From Leifsonia shinshuensis (GTDB lineage Bacteria; Actinomycetota; Actinomycetes; Actinomycetales; Microbacteriaceae): a stretch of 64,000 nucleotides of DNA. The stretch's first letter is position 1. Each line of letters starts with the position of its first letter. The position numbers and the translations under genes were made by a program. Positions 38,251 through 46,054 of this stretch are shown piece by piece. The notes below the pieces were generated by a model. The model was not told the origin of the DNA, made no database searches, and was given only the letters and a program-made list of their open reading frames with translations. The stretch lies in NCBI RefSeq assembly GCF_013410375.1, contig NZ_JACCFL010000001.1, positions 1,178,001 through 1,242,000 of the forward strand. Direction: 5' to 3'.

Positions 38251-38895
38251 TCAGGCGCGGCCGCGGTGCTCGAGCTGGAGCACTGCGGCCTGCGTGCGCC
38301 GCTCCAGGCCCAGCTTGGCCAGCAGCGAGCTCACGTAGTTCTTCACCGTCTTCTCGGCCAGGCCCAGCCGTTCCGCGATCTGCCGGTTGGTCCGTCCGTC
38401 TGCGATGAGCGCGAGCACCTGCCGCTCGCGGAGGCCGAGCGAGGCGAAGCGCGGGTCGTCGGCGGGCGCGCGCAGGGTCGCCGAGACGCGCTCGGCGACA
38501 CGCGGGTCGATGAGGCGCTTGCCCCGGTGCGCGGCGCGGATGTCGTCGAGCAGCGTGCTCGCGCGGATGTCCTTGACCACGTAGCCGTCGGCGCCGGCGA
38601 TGATCGCGCTGCGCAGGGCGTCCTCGTCGTCGTACGCGGTGAGCATCAGGCACCGGATGCCCGGCTCCGCCTGCTTCACGGCCCGGCAGACGTCGATGCC
38701 GCTGCCGTCGGGCAGCCGCACGTCGAGGACGGCGACGTCCGGCCGGACGGCGAGGATCCTGGCCCGCGCCTGCGCCGCGGTGGCCGCCTCGCCGACGACC
38801 TCCAGGTCGTCCTGTCCGTCGATCAGCGCGGCCACACCACGGCGGACGACTTCGTGGTCGTCCGCGAGGAAGACGCGGATCGGCGGCGCGCTCAT
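38251..38895 (-). CDS. DosR/DevR-like response regulator (NarL/FixJ family)
   Basis: 214 residues. The receiver has LADDHEVVRRG at the start, phospho-Asp58 in VLDVRLPDG, and Lys in YVVKDI. The LuxR-type helix-turn-helix ends LAEKTVKNYVSSLLAKLGLE, followed by RRTQAAV. This stretch is nearly the same as in mycobacterial DosR, including the Lys/Lys/Asn residues that contact DosR boxes. Its ATG overlaps the kinase stop. It is the natural binder of the eleven GGGACC-type boxes in this window. Confidence 0.9.
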   Translation of the reverse strand: MSAPPIRVFLADDHEVVRRGVAALIDGQDDLEVVGEAATAAQARARILAVRPDVAVLDVRLPDGSGIDVCRAVKQAEPGIRCLMLTAYDDEDALRSAIIAGADGYVVKDIRASTLLDDIRAAHRGKRLIDPRVAERVSATLRAPADDPRFASLGLRERQVLALIADGRTNRQIAERLGLAEKTVKNYVSSLLAKLGLERRTQAAVLQLEHRGRA

Positions 38896-40589
38896 CGGAC
38901 CCGCTCGACGGGGACCGGCAGCCGCAGCCGCAGGCGCGTCCCGTTCGGGGTGGACTCGACGTCGAGCACGCCGGCGCGCCGCTCGGCGCGCTCGGACAGG
39001 TTGGCCAGACCGCTGCGCCTGCTCGTCTCGCCGATCCCGGCGCCGTCGTCCGCGACGTCGACCGTGATCTCGTCCGCGGACGCAACGACGTCGACCGTGG
39101 CCGTCTCGGCGCCCGCGTGCCGGACCACGTTGGTGAGCCCCTCCCGCACGAACGCCGCGACATCGTCCGCGAGCGCGGGGTCGGCCACCAGGTCGACCGG
39201 ACCGGCGAAGGAGACCGTCGCCGGCCGGGGGAGCGCCACGCCGACCTCCTGCACGATGTCGAGCAGCCGGTGGCGGAGGCTGTCGGCCGGCCCCTGCTGG
39301 CGCGAGAGCGAGAAGATGGCCGTGCGGATCTGGGCGATCGCGTCGTCGAGCGACTTCACGGTGCCGTCGATCCGGTCGGCCAGCGCTCCCGGGCCGAGGG
39401 CGGACTGCACGCTCTGGAGTTCGAGCCCGGCGCCGAACAGCTGCTGGATGACGTGGTCGTGCAGGTCGCGGGCGATGCGGGCGCGGTCCTCCAGCAGCAC
39501 CACGCGCTCGCGGTCGGCGCGCGCCTCCGCGAGCTCCATCGCCAGGGCGGCCTGGCGGGAGAACGTGACGGCACGCTCGAGCTCGAAAGCCGTGAACGGC
39601 GGCGCCCCGCTCTCCCGGACGGCGATCAGCACCTCCGGCGAACCCGTCTTGCCGTCGAACGGGACGACCACCGCGGGCCCCGGCTCCCAGCCGTCCGCGA
39701 ACGCGTAGCCGCTCAGCTCGTCCAGCCGGGTCGGTTGCGCGCCCTCGATCGCGCTGCGCACGCGGTCGTTGTCGAGCACCAGGGCGCACTCCTCGGCGCC
39801 GCCGGCCTGCCGGTCGCTCCGCCCGAGCAGCGCTGCGGGATCATCGGGCACGCCGGTGCCGAGCACGACCGCAGAGCGCGCCTCCAGCAGCCCGGCGGCA
39901 CGGGTCGCGAACTCCTCCTGCGCCTCCGCCGTGTCGCTGCCGAGGATACTGGCCGTCATCTCCGCGGCGGACGCGCTCCAGGCCTGCCGCGCGACCGTCT
40001 CGGCGAACAGCCGCGCGTTGTCGATGGCGAAGCCGGCGTTGGCGGCCAGCGCCTTCACGAGCTGCTCGTCGTCCTCGGTGAACCCGCCGCCGACCGGGTC
40101 GGTCAGGTAGAGGTTCCCGTACACCGCGTCCCGCACGGTGATGGGGACGCCGAGGAACGCCGTCATCGGCGGGTGGCCCTCCGGGAAGCCAGAGGAGCGC
40201 GGGTCGTCGGCGATCGAGTCGAGGCGGATCGGCCGGGGATCGTCGATGAGGGCGCCGAGCAGGCCGTGCCCCTCCGGGAGGTGGCCGATCCGGTCCACGA
40301 CGTCGTCGGTCATGCCGACGTGGATGAACTGCTCGAGTCCGCCGCCCTCGGCGATCACCCCGAGCGCGCCGTAGCGGGCGCCGACGAGCTCGACGGCCGC
40401 CTCGATGATCGTCCGCAGCACGACGGGGAGGTCGAGGTGCGACACCACCGCCCGGTTCGCGCGCACGAGCGCGCGCAGGCGGCCCTGGGTGTCCAGCACC
40501 TTCCTGGCCTGCTCGACGAGCTCGCTGAGAGCGTGGTCGAGTTCGGCGCGAGGCGCGTCGGGGAAGGTGATCGGCTCATCGCCCGGAAT
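38892..40589 (-). CDS. DevS/DosS-like sensor histidine kinase with two GAF domains (possible ATT start)
   Basis: About 565 residues if translation begins at ATT 40589, or 535 from GTG 40499. GAF-A has GFPEGHPPMTAFLGVP; its His matches the heme-binding region of DosS/DosT, so O2, NO or redox sensing is likely. A second GAF follows, then HisKA_3 (ARIARDLHDHVIQQLFGAGL) and HATPase (EGLTNVVRHAGA, VADDGAGIG). AGGAGG sits six bases before the ATT, and the 30 codons up to the GTG have coding-like GC3 and read as a natural DevS N-terminus. No ATG/GTG/TTG is available in that frame upstream. It overlaps the response-regulator gene by four bases. Confidence 0.85.
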   Translation of the reverse strand: MPGDEPITFPDAPRAELDHALSELVEQARKVLDTQGRLRALVRANRAVVSHLDLPVVLRTIIEAAVELVGARYGALGVIAEGGGLEQFIHVGMTDDVVDRIGHLPEGHGLLGALIDDPRPIRLDSIADDPRSSGFPEGHPPMTAFLGVPITVRDAVYGNLYLTDPVGGGFTEDDEQLVKALAANAGFAIDNARLFAETVARQAWSASAAEMTASILGSDTAEAQEEFATRAAGLLEARSAVVLGTGVPDDPAALLGRSDRQAGGAEECALVLDNDRVRSAIEGAQPTRLDELSGYAFADGWEPGPAVVVPFDGKTGSPEVLIAVRESGAPPFTAFELERAVTFSRQAALAMELAEARADRERVVLLEDRARIARDLHDHVIQQLFGAGLELQSVQSALGPGALADRIDGTVKSLDDAIAQIRTAIFSLSRQQGPADSLRHRLLDIVQEVGVALPRPATVSFAGPVDLVADPALADDVAAFVREGLTNVVRHAGAETATVDVVASADEITVDVADDGAGIGETSRRSGLANLSERAERRAGVLDVESTPNGTRLRLRLPVPVERVR

Positions 40590-40648
40590 GGCGGGCCTCC
40601 TCTCGGTGGCGGCGGCACGGAGGCGGGCGCCGTGAGCTGCACGCGCCC

Positions 40649-41623
40649 TTACGCGCCGAGTGTAGCTCCCGGGGAGGTCGCAGGCACCTCCGTGTCCTGC
40701 ACCGCCGTGTCGCGCATCTCCGTGTCGTGCCCCTCCGCGTCCAGCGACTCCGTGCCCTGCACCTCCGTCTCCTGCCCGACCACCACGGTCGGCGCGGCGA
40801 GGTCGAGCACGAGCCCGTGCGACACCGAACCGAGCCAGGTGCGCCTCCAGCCCGTCAGACGCCGGCTCCCCACCACCAGCATCGACGCGTGCTCCGACTC
40901 GACGCGGAGGCCGGAGATCGGGTTCTGGCGCAACAGTACGTGCCGCACGGCGACGCCGGGGTGCCGGCCGCGCACCGCGCGGACGTGGTCGTCGAGGAGG
41001 GCCTGCCGCTCCGTCTCCTGGGTGGTCACGAAGTCGTCGTCGGGGACCACGAGCGGCTGCTCGGACAGCGGCGCCACCCAGCAGTGCACGATCGTCAGCG
41101 GCTCCCGCAGGGCCTCGGCCTCGCCGGCGGCGAACTCCAGGGCGAGCCGCCCGACCTCCGAGCCGTCCACGCCAACCACGACGCCCCTGCGCGCGGCCGC
41201 CGCCTCCGTCTCCTCCACCGGGACGACCGCGACGGGACCGGCCGCGGCCGTCGCGAGCCGCGATCCGAGCGACCAGCCGTAGCGGACCCGCGGCCCGACC
41301 CGGTGCCGGGTGCCCACGACGACGAGGGTGTCGGGCCTGGCCTGGGCGGCCAGCAGGTCGAGGGGGTCCCCGACCAACACCCTGGCCCCGGATACGACGC
41401 CGGGGTCGGACTCCCCGAGCTCCTCCACCCGGGAGTCGAGCCGGTCCTCCTCCTGCTCCTTCGCCCGGTCGAGGGCGGCGGGGTCGCCCAGGAAGAGGGC
41501 GTCGTCGACCACGTCGTACACCTCCAGCGTCGAGCCGGTCCCGCGCGCACGGCGGAGCGCCCAGCCGAGCGCCGCCTCCGCCGCCGGTGAGCCGTTCCAG
41601 CAGACGATCGTCCGGTCCGTCAT
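40649..41623 (-). CDS. Universal stress protein, two UspA domains
   Basis: 324 residues. Domain 1 begins TIVCWNGSPAAEAALGWALR and domain 2 GVVVGVDGSEVGRLALEFAA; the loop GSRRLTGWRRTWLGSVSHG matches the ATP-binding pattern. The C-terminal 40 residues are a low-complexity series of TEVQGTE/DTEMRDT-like units coded by degenerate 15-18-base repeats (about 40680-40775). It lies between the alcohol dehydrogenase and the sensor kinase in one minus-strand operon driven by the boxes at 42713-42742. Confidence 0.87.
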   Translation of the reverse strand: MTDRTIVCWNGSPAAEAALGWALRRARGTGSTLEVYDVVDDALFLGDPAALDRAKEQEEDRLDSRVEELGESDPGVVSGARVLVGDPLDLLAAQARPDTLVVVGTRHRVGPRVRYGWSLGSRLATAAAGPVAVVPVEETEAAAARRGVVVGVDGSEVGRLALEFAAGEAEALREPLTIVHCWVAPLSEQPLVVPDDDFVTTQETERQALLDDHVRAVRGRHPGVAVRHVLLRQNPISGLRVESEHASMLVVGSRRLTGWRRTWLGSVSHGLVLDLAAPTVVVGQETEVQGTESLDAEGHDTEMRDTAVQDTEVPATSPGATLGA

Positions 41624-41659
41624 CGTCCTGTCCTTTCCGTCATCGTCCTGCCCCTTCCC

Positions 41660-42658
41660 TCAGGCGACCCGGAGGACCAGCGAGCCGCTGACCCTGCCGC
41701 GTCGCAGGTCGTCGATCGCGCCGGCCAGCCCGTCGAACGGCACGGCCGTCACCGTCGGACGGAGCCGGAGGTTGCGGGCGAGCGCGAGGAACCGCGCGCC
41801 GTCCTCGCGGGTGTTCGCGGTGACCGTGCGCAGGTCGCGCTCCCGGAACAGGGACTCCGTGTAAGAGAGCGGCGGGAGGTCGGACATCTCGATCCCCGCG
41901 AGCACGACGGTGCCTCCGCTCGCGGTCGCCCGCAGCGCCACCGGGACCAGCCCGCCCGCCGGCGCGAACACGATCGCGGAGTCCAGCGGCTCCGGGGGCT
42001 CCTCGTCCTCCTCGCCGACGAAGTCGACTCCGAGGTCGCGGGCCAGGTCGCGGTTCTGCACGCCGCGGGTCATCGCGAAAACGCGTGCGCCCTCCGCCAT
42101 CGCGAGCTGCGCCGTGACGTGCGCGCTCGACCCGAAGCCGTAGATGCCCAGGTTGCCGCCCGGCGGGAGCTGAGCCCGGCGCAGTGCCCGGAAGCCGATG
42201 ATCCCGGCGCAGAGCAGCGGTGCGGTCTCCAGCGCGTCGGCGTCCGCCGCGATCGGGTAGACGTACGCGGCGGGCGCCACCAGGTACTGGGCGAAGCCGC
42301 CGTCCGCGTCCCAACCGGTGTACTCCGAACGCGGGCACAGGTTCTCCGCTCCGCGGCGGCAGAAGACGCACTCGCCGCAGGTGCGCCGCAGCCAGGCGAC
42401 CCCGACACGGGCTCCGGGCTCCAGCGACGTCACGGCCTCGCCGGTGTCGACCACCGTGCCGATCGCCTGGTGGCCCGGCGTCACCCGCGGGCGGTGCACG
42501 GGGATCTCGTGGTCGATCACGTGGAGGTCGGTGCGGCAGATCCCGCACACCTCCACCTCGACCAGGACCTCGTCGGGCCCGGGCTCCGGCACCGTGGCGT
42601 CGACTGCTTCGAGGCCTCCGCTCGTCCCCGTGGTGCGCCACGCTCGCATGACCGCCAT
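41660..42658 (-). CDS. Zinc-dependent alcohol dehydrogenase (MDR superfamily)
   Basis: 332 residues. The catalytic zinc region is VCGICRTDLHVID and TPGHQAIGTV (GHQ in place of the usual GHE). Four structural-zinc cysteines lie in the lobe CGECVFCRRGAENLC, and the cofactor domain has GNLGIYGFGSSAH. The length and sequence resemble the AdhA-type enzymes of actinobacteria. First gene of the operon ADH-USP-kinase-regulator; a pair of DosR-type boxes lies about 55 bases before its ATG. Probably regenerates NAD+ by aldehyde reduction when respiration stops (inference). Confidence 0.87.
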   Translation of the reverse strand: MAVMRAWRTTGTSGGLEAVDATVPEPGPDEVLVEVEVCGICRTDLHVIDHEIPVHRPRVTPGHQAIGTVVDTGEAVTSLEPGARVGVAWLRRTCGECVFCRRGAENLCPRSEYTGWDADGGFAQYLVAPAAYVYPIAADADALETAPLLCAGIIGFRALRRAQLPPGGNLGIYGFGSSAHVTAQLAMAEGARVFAMTRGVQNRDLARDLGVDFVGEEDEEPPEPLDSAIVFAPAGGLVPVALRATASGGTVVLAGIEMSDLPPLSYTESLFRERDLRTVTANTREDGARFLALARNLRLRPTVTAVPFDGLAGAIDDLRRGRVSGSLVLRVA

Positions 42659-42712
42659 CTCCCCGCCTTCCGTTCCGTGACCGAGTCAAGCGCCGCGGTC
42701 AGGTCCCGGGGC

Positions 42713-42742
42713 AGGCCGAAGGTCCCACGGGACCAATGGCCC
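42713..42742. promoter_or_regulatory. Two adjacent DosR/DevR-type boxes in a divergent promoter
   Basis: AGGCCGAAGGTCCC (42713-42726) and GGGACCAATGGCCC (42729-42742), 16 bases start to start. They separate the ADH-USP-kinase-regulator operon from the USP-PNPOx-USP operon. Two closely phased sites are typical of strong DosR promoters. Confidence 0.72.
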
Positions 42743-42787
42743 TTCGGAGGGTCGCGCCGCCGACCAGACTGCAGGCGGAGGTGTCCC

Positions 42788-43699
42788 ATGGAGATCCGCG
42801 GATACGTCGTCGGGGTGGACGGATCGGTGCCGGCTCGTGCCGCCATCCGCTGGGCGGTCGCCGGGGCGCGGGAGCGCGGGGTCGGCGTGACGCTGGTCCA
42901 TGTCGCCGACGACGAGTGGGGAGCCGTGGGGGCGCTGCTCATCGACGAGGTCGACCAGGACGCGGAGAAGCGGCTGGCGGAGGAGCTCGCCTACGCGCGC
43001 TCCCTGGGGGTGAACGTGCCGATCAGCGGCGAGGCCCGGACCGGCAGCCCGATGGCGGAGCTCGCCGCCTACAGCGACGAGGGGACGATGATCGCCGTCG
43101 GCACGCACAAGACCGGCTTCCACTACGGTCGCGCGTTCGGCTCGCGCAGCCTCCAGCTCGCGAACCTCGCGACCGGCCCCGTCGCGATCATTCCGGAGGC
43201 GGCGTCCCGGATGCGGCGCGGAGTGATCGTCGGCGTCGACGACACGCCTGCGGGGGAGGCAGCGGTCGACCTGGCGGCCGACCTGGCCTGCGACCACCAC
43301 TGCGAGCTGATGACCGTCCGCTCGTCCGAGGCGCACATCCCGTTCGACTCCGACGACCCCGACGAGCGGCGCGACTGGCAGCTTCGGCGCGACGACGAGG
43401 CGCGCGGATTCCTCGCGACGGCCGTCGCGCGGGCGCGGGCGAGGCAGCCCGGCATCGTGATCCGCAGCCGCGTGGTCAGGAGGCCGGCGGGCGCCGCGCT
43501 CAACGAGCTGGCGCGCAGCGCGGAGCTCCTCGTGATCGGGGACTCGCGCCGGGCGCACGCGCAGCTGGGCAGCCTCGGCGCCGTCGCGTACGACGTGCTG
43601 CTCAACCTGTCCTCGCCGACGATCGTGGTGCACGCCCCGACCGCCGGGGCGCGGGCGGGGCAGCAGAAGGCGGAAGGAGAGAGCCATGTCATCGGATGA
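42788..43699 (+). CDS. Universal stress protein, two UspA domains
   Basis: 303 residues. Domain 1 starts YVVGVDGSVPARAAIRWAVA and domain 2 GVIVGVDDTPAGEAAVDLAA. The ends of both halves (VGTHKTGFHYGRAFGSRSLQ; IGDSRRAHAQLGSLGAVAYD) are variant nucleotide loops. GGAGGTG precedes the ATG. It overlaps the PNPOx-like gene by 14 bases and is first in its box-driven operon. Confidence 0.87.
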   Translation: MEIRGYVVGVDGSVPARAAIRWAVAGARERGVGVTLVHVADDEWGAVGALLIDEVDQDAEKRLAEELAYARSLGVNVPISGEARTGSPMAELAAYSDEGTMIAVGTHKTGFHYGRAFGSRSLQLANLATGPVAIIPEAASRMRRGVIVGVDDTPAGEAAVDLAADLACDHHCELMTVRSSEAHIPFDSDDPDERRDWQLRRDDEARGFLATAVARARARQPGIVIRSRVVRRPAGAALNELARSAELLVIGDSRRAHAQLGSLGAVAYDVLLNLSSPTIVVHAPTAGARAGQQKAEGESHVIG

Positions 43700-44105
43700 C
43701 CCGGTCCGGGTGCTGGACCGCGACGAGTGCCGGGAGGTCCTGAAGGGCGCGAGCGTCGGCAGGCTGGCGACGGCCGTGGGTGGCGAGCCGGACATCTACC
43801 CGGTCAACTTCTACTCCGACGGGTCGAGCATCCTGATCCGGACCGCGCCGGGGACCAAGCTGCTGGAGCTGACCGTGCACGACACCGTGGCGTTCGAGTG
43901 CGACGGCTGGACCGACGACGAGGCCTGGAGCGTCATCGTCCACGGCACAGCCAAGCAGCTCGACCACCAGGCGGAGATCGACGAAGCCGACAAAGCGCCA
44001 TTGCGGCCCTGGATCCCGACCCTCAAGTACCGCTACGTTCGCATCGACATCGAATCGATGTCCGGCCGGCGCTTCCGACGCGAGCCGGAGCCGGAGCGCT
44101 GGTGA
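43686..44105 (+). CDS. Pyridoxamine 5'-phosphate oxidase-like flavin-binding protein
   Basis: 139 residues, the split-barrel flavin fold: VGRLATAVGGEPDIYPVNFY, TAPGTKLLELT and VIVHGTAKQLD. Comparable proteins occur in the DosR regulon (Rv2004c/Rv3131 neighbourhood and F420/FMN-binding PNPOx families). Cofactor FMN or F420 and substrate unknown. It lies between two universal stress protein genes in one operon, overlapping the first. Confidence 0.82.
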   Translation: MSSDDPVRVLDRDECREVLKGASVGRLATAVGGEPDIYPVNFYSDGSSILIRTAPGTKLLELTVHDTVAFECDGWTDDEAWSVIVHGTAKQLDHQAEIDEADKAPLRPWIPTLKYRYVRIDIESMSGRRFRREPEPERW

Positions 44106-44124
44106 TCCGCGCACGGAAGGAAGC

Positions 44125-44589
44125 ATGATGAGCGACGCACCCCGCACCGAGGAGTCCGAGGACCGCATCCACCCCGGCGGCCGCATCGTCGTCGGACTCG
44201 ACGGGTCCGCGGAGTCGCTGGCCGCCCTGCGCCGCGGCGCCCGGATGGCCGAGCGGCTGGGCTGCAGCCTGGTCGGCGTGACGGTGTGGGAGTTCCCGCC
44301 GTCGTGGCCCGGGTACGTCATGGGCGGCTGGGATCCCGAGCGGGACGCGCACACGATCGCGGAGGACGCCTCCCGCGAGGTCTTCGGCGACACGCTGCCG
44401 CCCTGGTACTCGACCGTCATCCGCTCGGGCTCCGCCGCACGGCAGCTGATCGCCGAGGCGGAGGACGCGGAGATGCTGATCGTGGGCAGCCGCGGGCTCG
44501 GCGGATTCACCGGCCTGCTGCTGGGGTCGGTGTCGCGGTCGGTGGTGGAGCACGCGGACTGCCCGGTGCTCGTCATCCACGGGTCCTGA
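44125..44589 (+). CDS. Universal stress protein, single UspA domain
   Basis: 154 residues. RIVVGLDGSAESLAALRRGA at the start and the ATP-binding loop GSRGLGGFTGLLLGSVSRSV at the end. GGAAGGAAGC precedes the ATG pair (44125/44128). Last gene of the three-gene operon; a 16-base tandem repeat follows its stop. Confidence 0.88.
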   Translation: MMSDAPRTEESEDRIHPGGRIVVGLDGSAESLAALRRGARMAERLGCSLVGVTVWEFPPSWPGYVMGGWDPERDAHTIAEDASREVFGDTLPPWYSTVIRSGSAARQLIAEAEDAEMLIVGSRGLGGFTGLLLGSVSRSVVEHADCPVLVIHGS

Positions 44590-44590
44590 G

Positions 44591-44620
44591 CCGAGTCGGT
44601 CCTGTGCCGAGTCGGTCCTG
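44591..44620. repeat. Short tandem repeat (16-base unit, two copies)
   Basis: CCGAGTCGGTCCTG occurs at 44591-44604 and 44607-44620, between the universal stress protein gene and the flavodoxin remnant, perhaps a product of the same rearrangement. Confidence 0.6.
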
Positions 44621-44628
44621 AGCCCGCG

Positions 44629-45004
44629 TCAGACGGCGACCGAGGAGCGCAGGGCCGCGCCGATCGTGCGGCCCCACTCCCTGGCCACCTCGAGCTGACC
44701 GGCCTCCAGCGCGCTCTCCTTGTCGACCAGGAAGCTCCGCTTGGGGAGCAGCCGGTGGGTCGTCTCCCCACTTCGCCGCCTCCACCCGGGTGGAGGGGCG
44801 GCTCAGCGAGTGCACGTGGGTGGGCGCCCCGACGAGCAGGAGGTCGGCGTCCGGGAAGGCCTCCGGCGCGTCCTTGACTTTCACGATGGTCACTGCCGCG
44901 AACGGCCGCAGCCCCTCCGCGATGGCTTCCGCCACCTGGCGGGTGCTGCCGAACATGGACTCGTAGACGATGGCCGCGCGGGCGGCCGGTGCGGTGTCGT
45001 TCAT
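44629..45004 (-). pseudogene. Flavodoxin-domain protein remnant with internal deletion and frameshift
   Basis: The first 75 or so codons from ATG 45004 give a good flavodoxin N-terminus (IVYESMFGSTRQVAEAIAEG for FMN phosphate, then LLLVGAPTHVHSLSRPSTRV). After VEAAKWGDD the frame turns into a high-Arg nonsense reading. In the next frame the expected C-terminal end appears (LLPKRSFLVDKESALEAGQL, then EVAREWGRTIGAAL and stop at 44629). About 40-60 middle residues are missing compared with relatives. It is therefore a disabled gene unless the assembly is wrong. Three DosR-type boxes still lie 36 bases upstream. Confidence 0.72.
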
Positions 45005-45039
45005 GCCGCCACCCTGGCGCGACTCGCGCGCGGCGCGCA

Positions 45040-45086
45040 GGGCCGAAGGTCACGTGGGACTTTCGGCACAGCGGGACTTTCGGCAC
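45040..45086. promoter_or_regulatory. Three tandem DosR/DevR-type boxes
   Basis: GGGCCGAAGGTCAC (45040-45053), GGGACTTTCGGCAC (45056-45069) and GGGACTTTCGGCAC (45073-45086), start to start 16 and 17 bases, in the divergent promoter between the flavodoxin remnant and the USP/P-type ATPase operon. Confidence 0.72.
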
Positions 45087-45145
45087 TGCGGGACGGCCCC
45101 CCGGCTTGCGAGACTCGTCGCGTTCACCGAGGGCTGGAGGATGCG

Positions 45146-46054
45146 ATGGCCGAGACGATCATGGTCGGCGTCGACGGCCGGGCCGAGCACCGGGCCGCGC
45201 TGGAGTGGGCGGCGCGACGCGCGGTCCGCGACGGCTCCCGGTTGGAGCTCGTCTTCGTGCTGGAGCATTCCTGGGGCGACGACGCGGACGGCCCGAGCGA
45301 CCTGCTCGTCCTCGCGGCGAAGTCCCTGCTGGAGAGGGAGCGCGAGGCCGCCCTCCGCATCGCGGAGGCGGCGTCGACCCGGGTGCCGGCCCTGACCGGC
45401 CCCGAACCCGCGCCGCTGCAGCCCCCGGGTCTGGAGGTGGGCACGCGCTACCGGTACGGCCACGTCGGCGCCGAGCTGACGTCGGCCTCCCGCGACGCCG
45501 ACCTCCTGGTGCTGGGCGCCCGTTCGCGCTCGGAGCGCGACAGCGGCTTCGCCGGCTCGCTGCATCTGCGCGTCGCGTCGACCGCGGCCTGTTCGGTCGC
45601 CGTCGTCCCGCACGGCTGGGACGGCTCCGGAGCCGGGGTCGTGGCCGGCGTGGACGGCAAGCGGCCCGCCGAGCTCGCGGTCGCGTTCGCGGCGGACGAG
45701 GCCGCGGCGCTCGGCGAACCGCTGCGGATCGTCTGCGTCGGCTACACCGCCAACCCGCTGCTGGCGGGGTTCGTGCCCGACGTCACCCTCGACGAACGGC
45801 GGAGCCGCGTCCTCGACGAGGCCGCGGCTCGCGCGCGGGAGCTTCAGCCGCGGGTCGAGGTCCGCGCCGACGCGGTCGAGGCGCCGCCCGCCCGGGGCTT
45901 GGTGGAGGCGGCGGAAGGCAGCAGAATGCTGGTCGTGGGAACCCGCGATCGCCACGGCGCCAAGCGCATCATGCTCGGCTCGGTCGGCCACGACGTGCTG
46001 CTGAACGTCCGCGTCCCCGTCGTGATCGCACGAGCGCACCACGAGGCCGAGTGA
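45146..46054 (+). CDS. Universal stress protein, two UspA domains
   Basis: 302 residues. Domain 1 starts IMVGVDGRAEHRAALEWAAR and domain 2 GVVAGVDGKRPAELAVAFAA. The C-terminal loop GTRDRHGAKRIMLGSVGHDV is a UspA nucleotide motif. GGCTGGAGG precedes ATG 45146 (ATG 45141 is out of frame). The stop overlaps the GTG of the P-type ATPase gene by four bases. Confidence 0.87.
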   Translation: MAETIMVGVDGRAEHRAALEWAARRAVRDGSRLELVFVLEHSWGDDADGPSDLLVLAAKSLLEREREAALRIAEAASTRVPALTGPEPAPLQPPGLEVGTRYRYGHVGAELTSASRDADLLVLGARSRSERDSGFAGSLHLRVASTAACSVAVVPHGWDGSGAGVVAGVDGKRPAELAVAFAADEAAALGEPLRIVCVGYTANPLLAGFVPDVTLDERRSRVLDEAAARARELQPRVEVRADAVEAPPARGLVEAAEGSRMLVVGTRDRHGAKRIMLGSVGHDVLLNVRVPVVIARAHHEAE

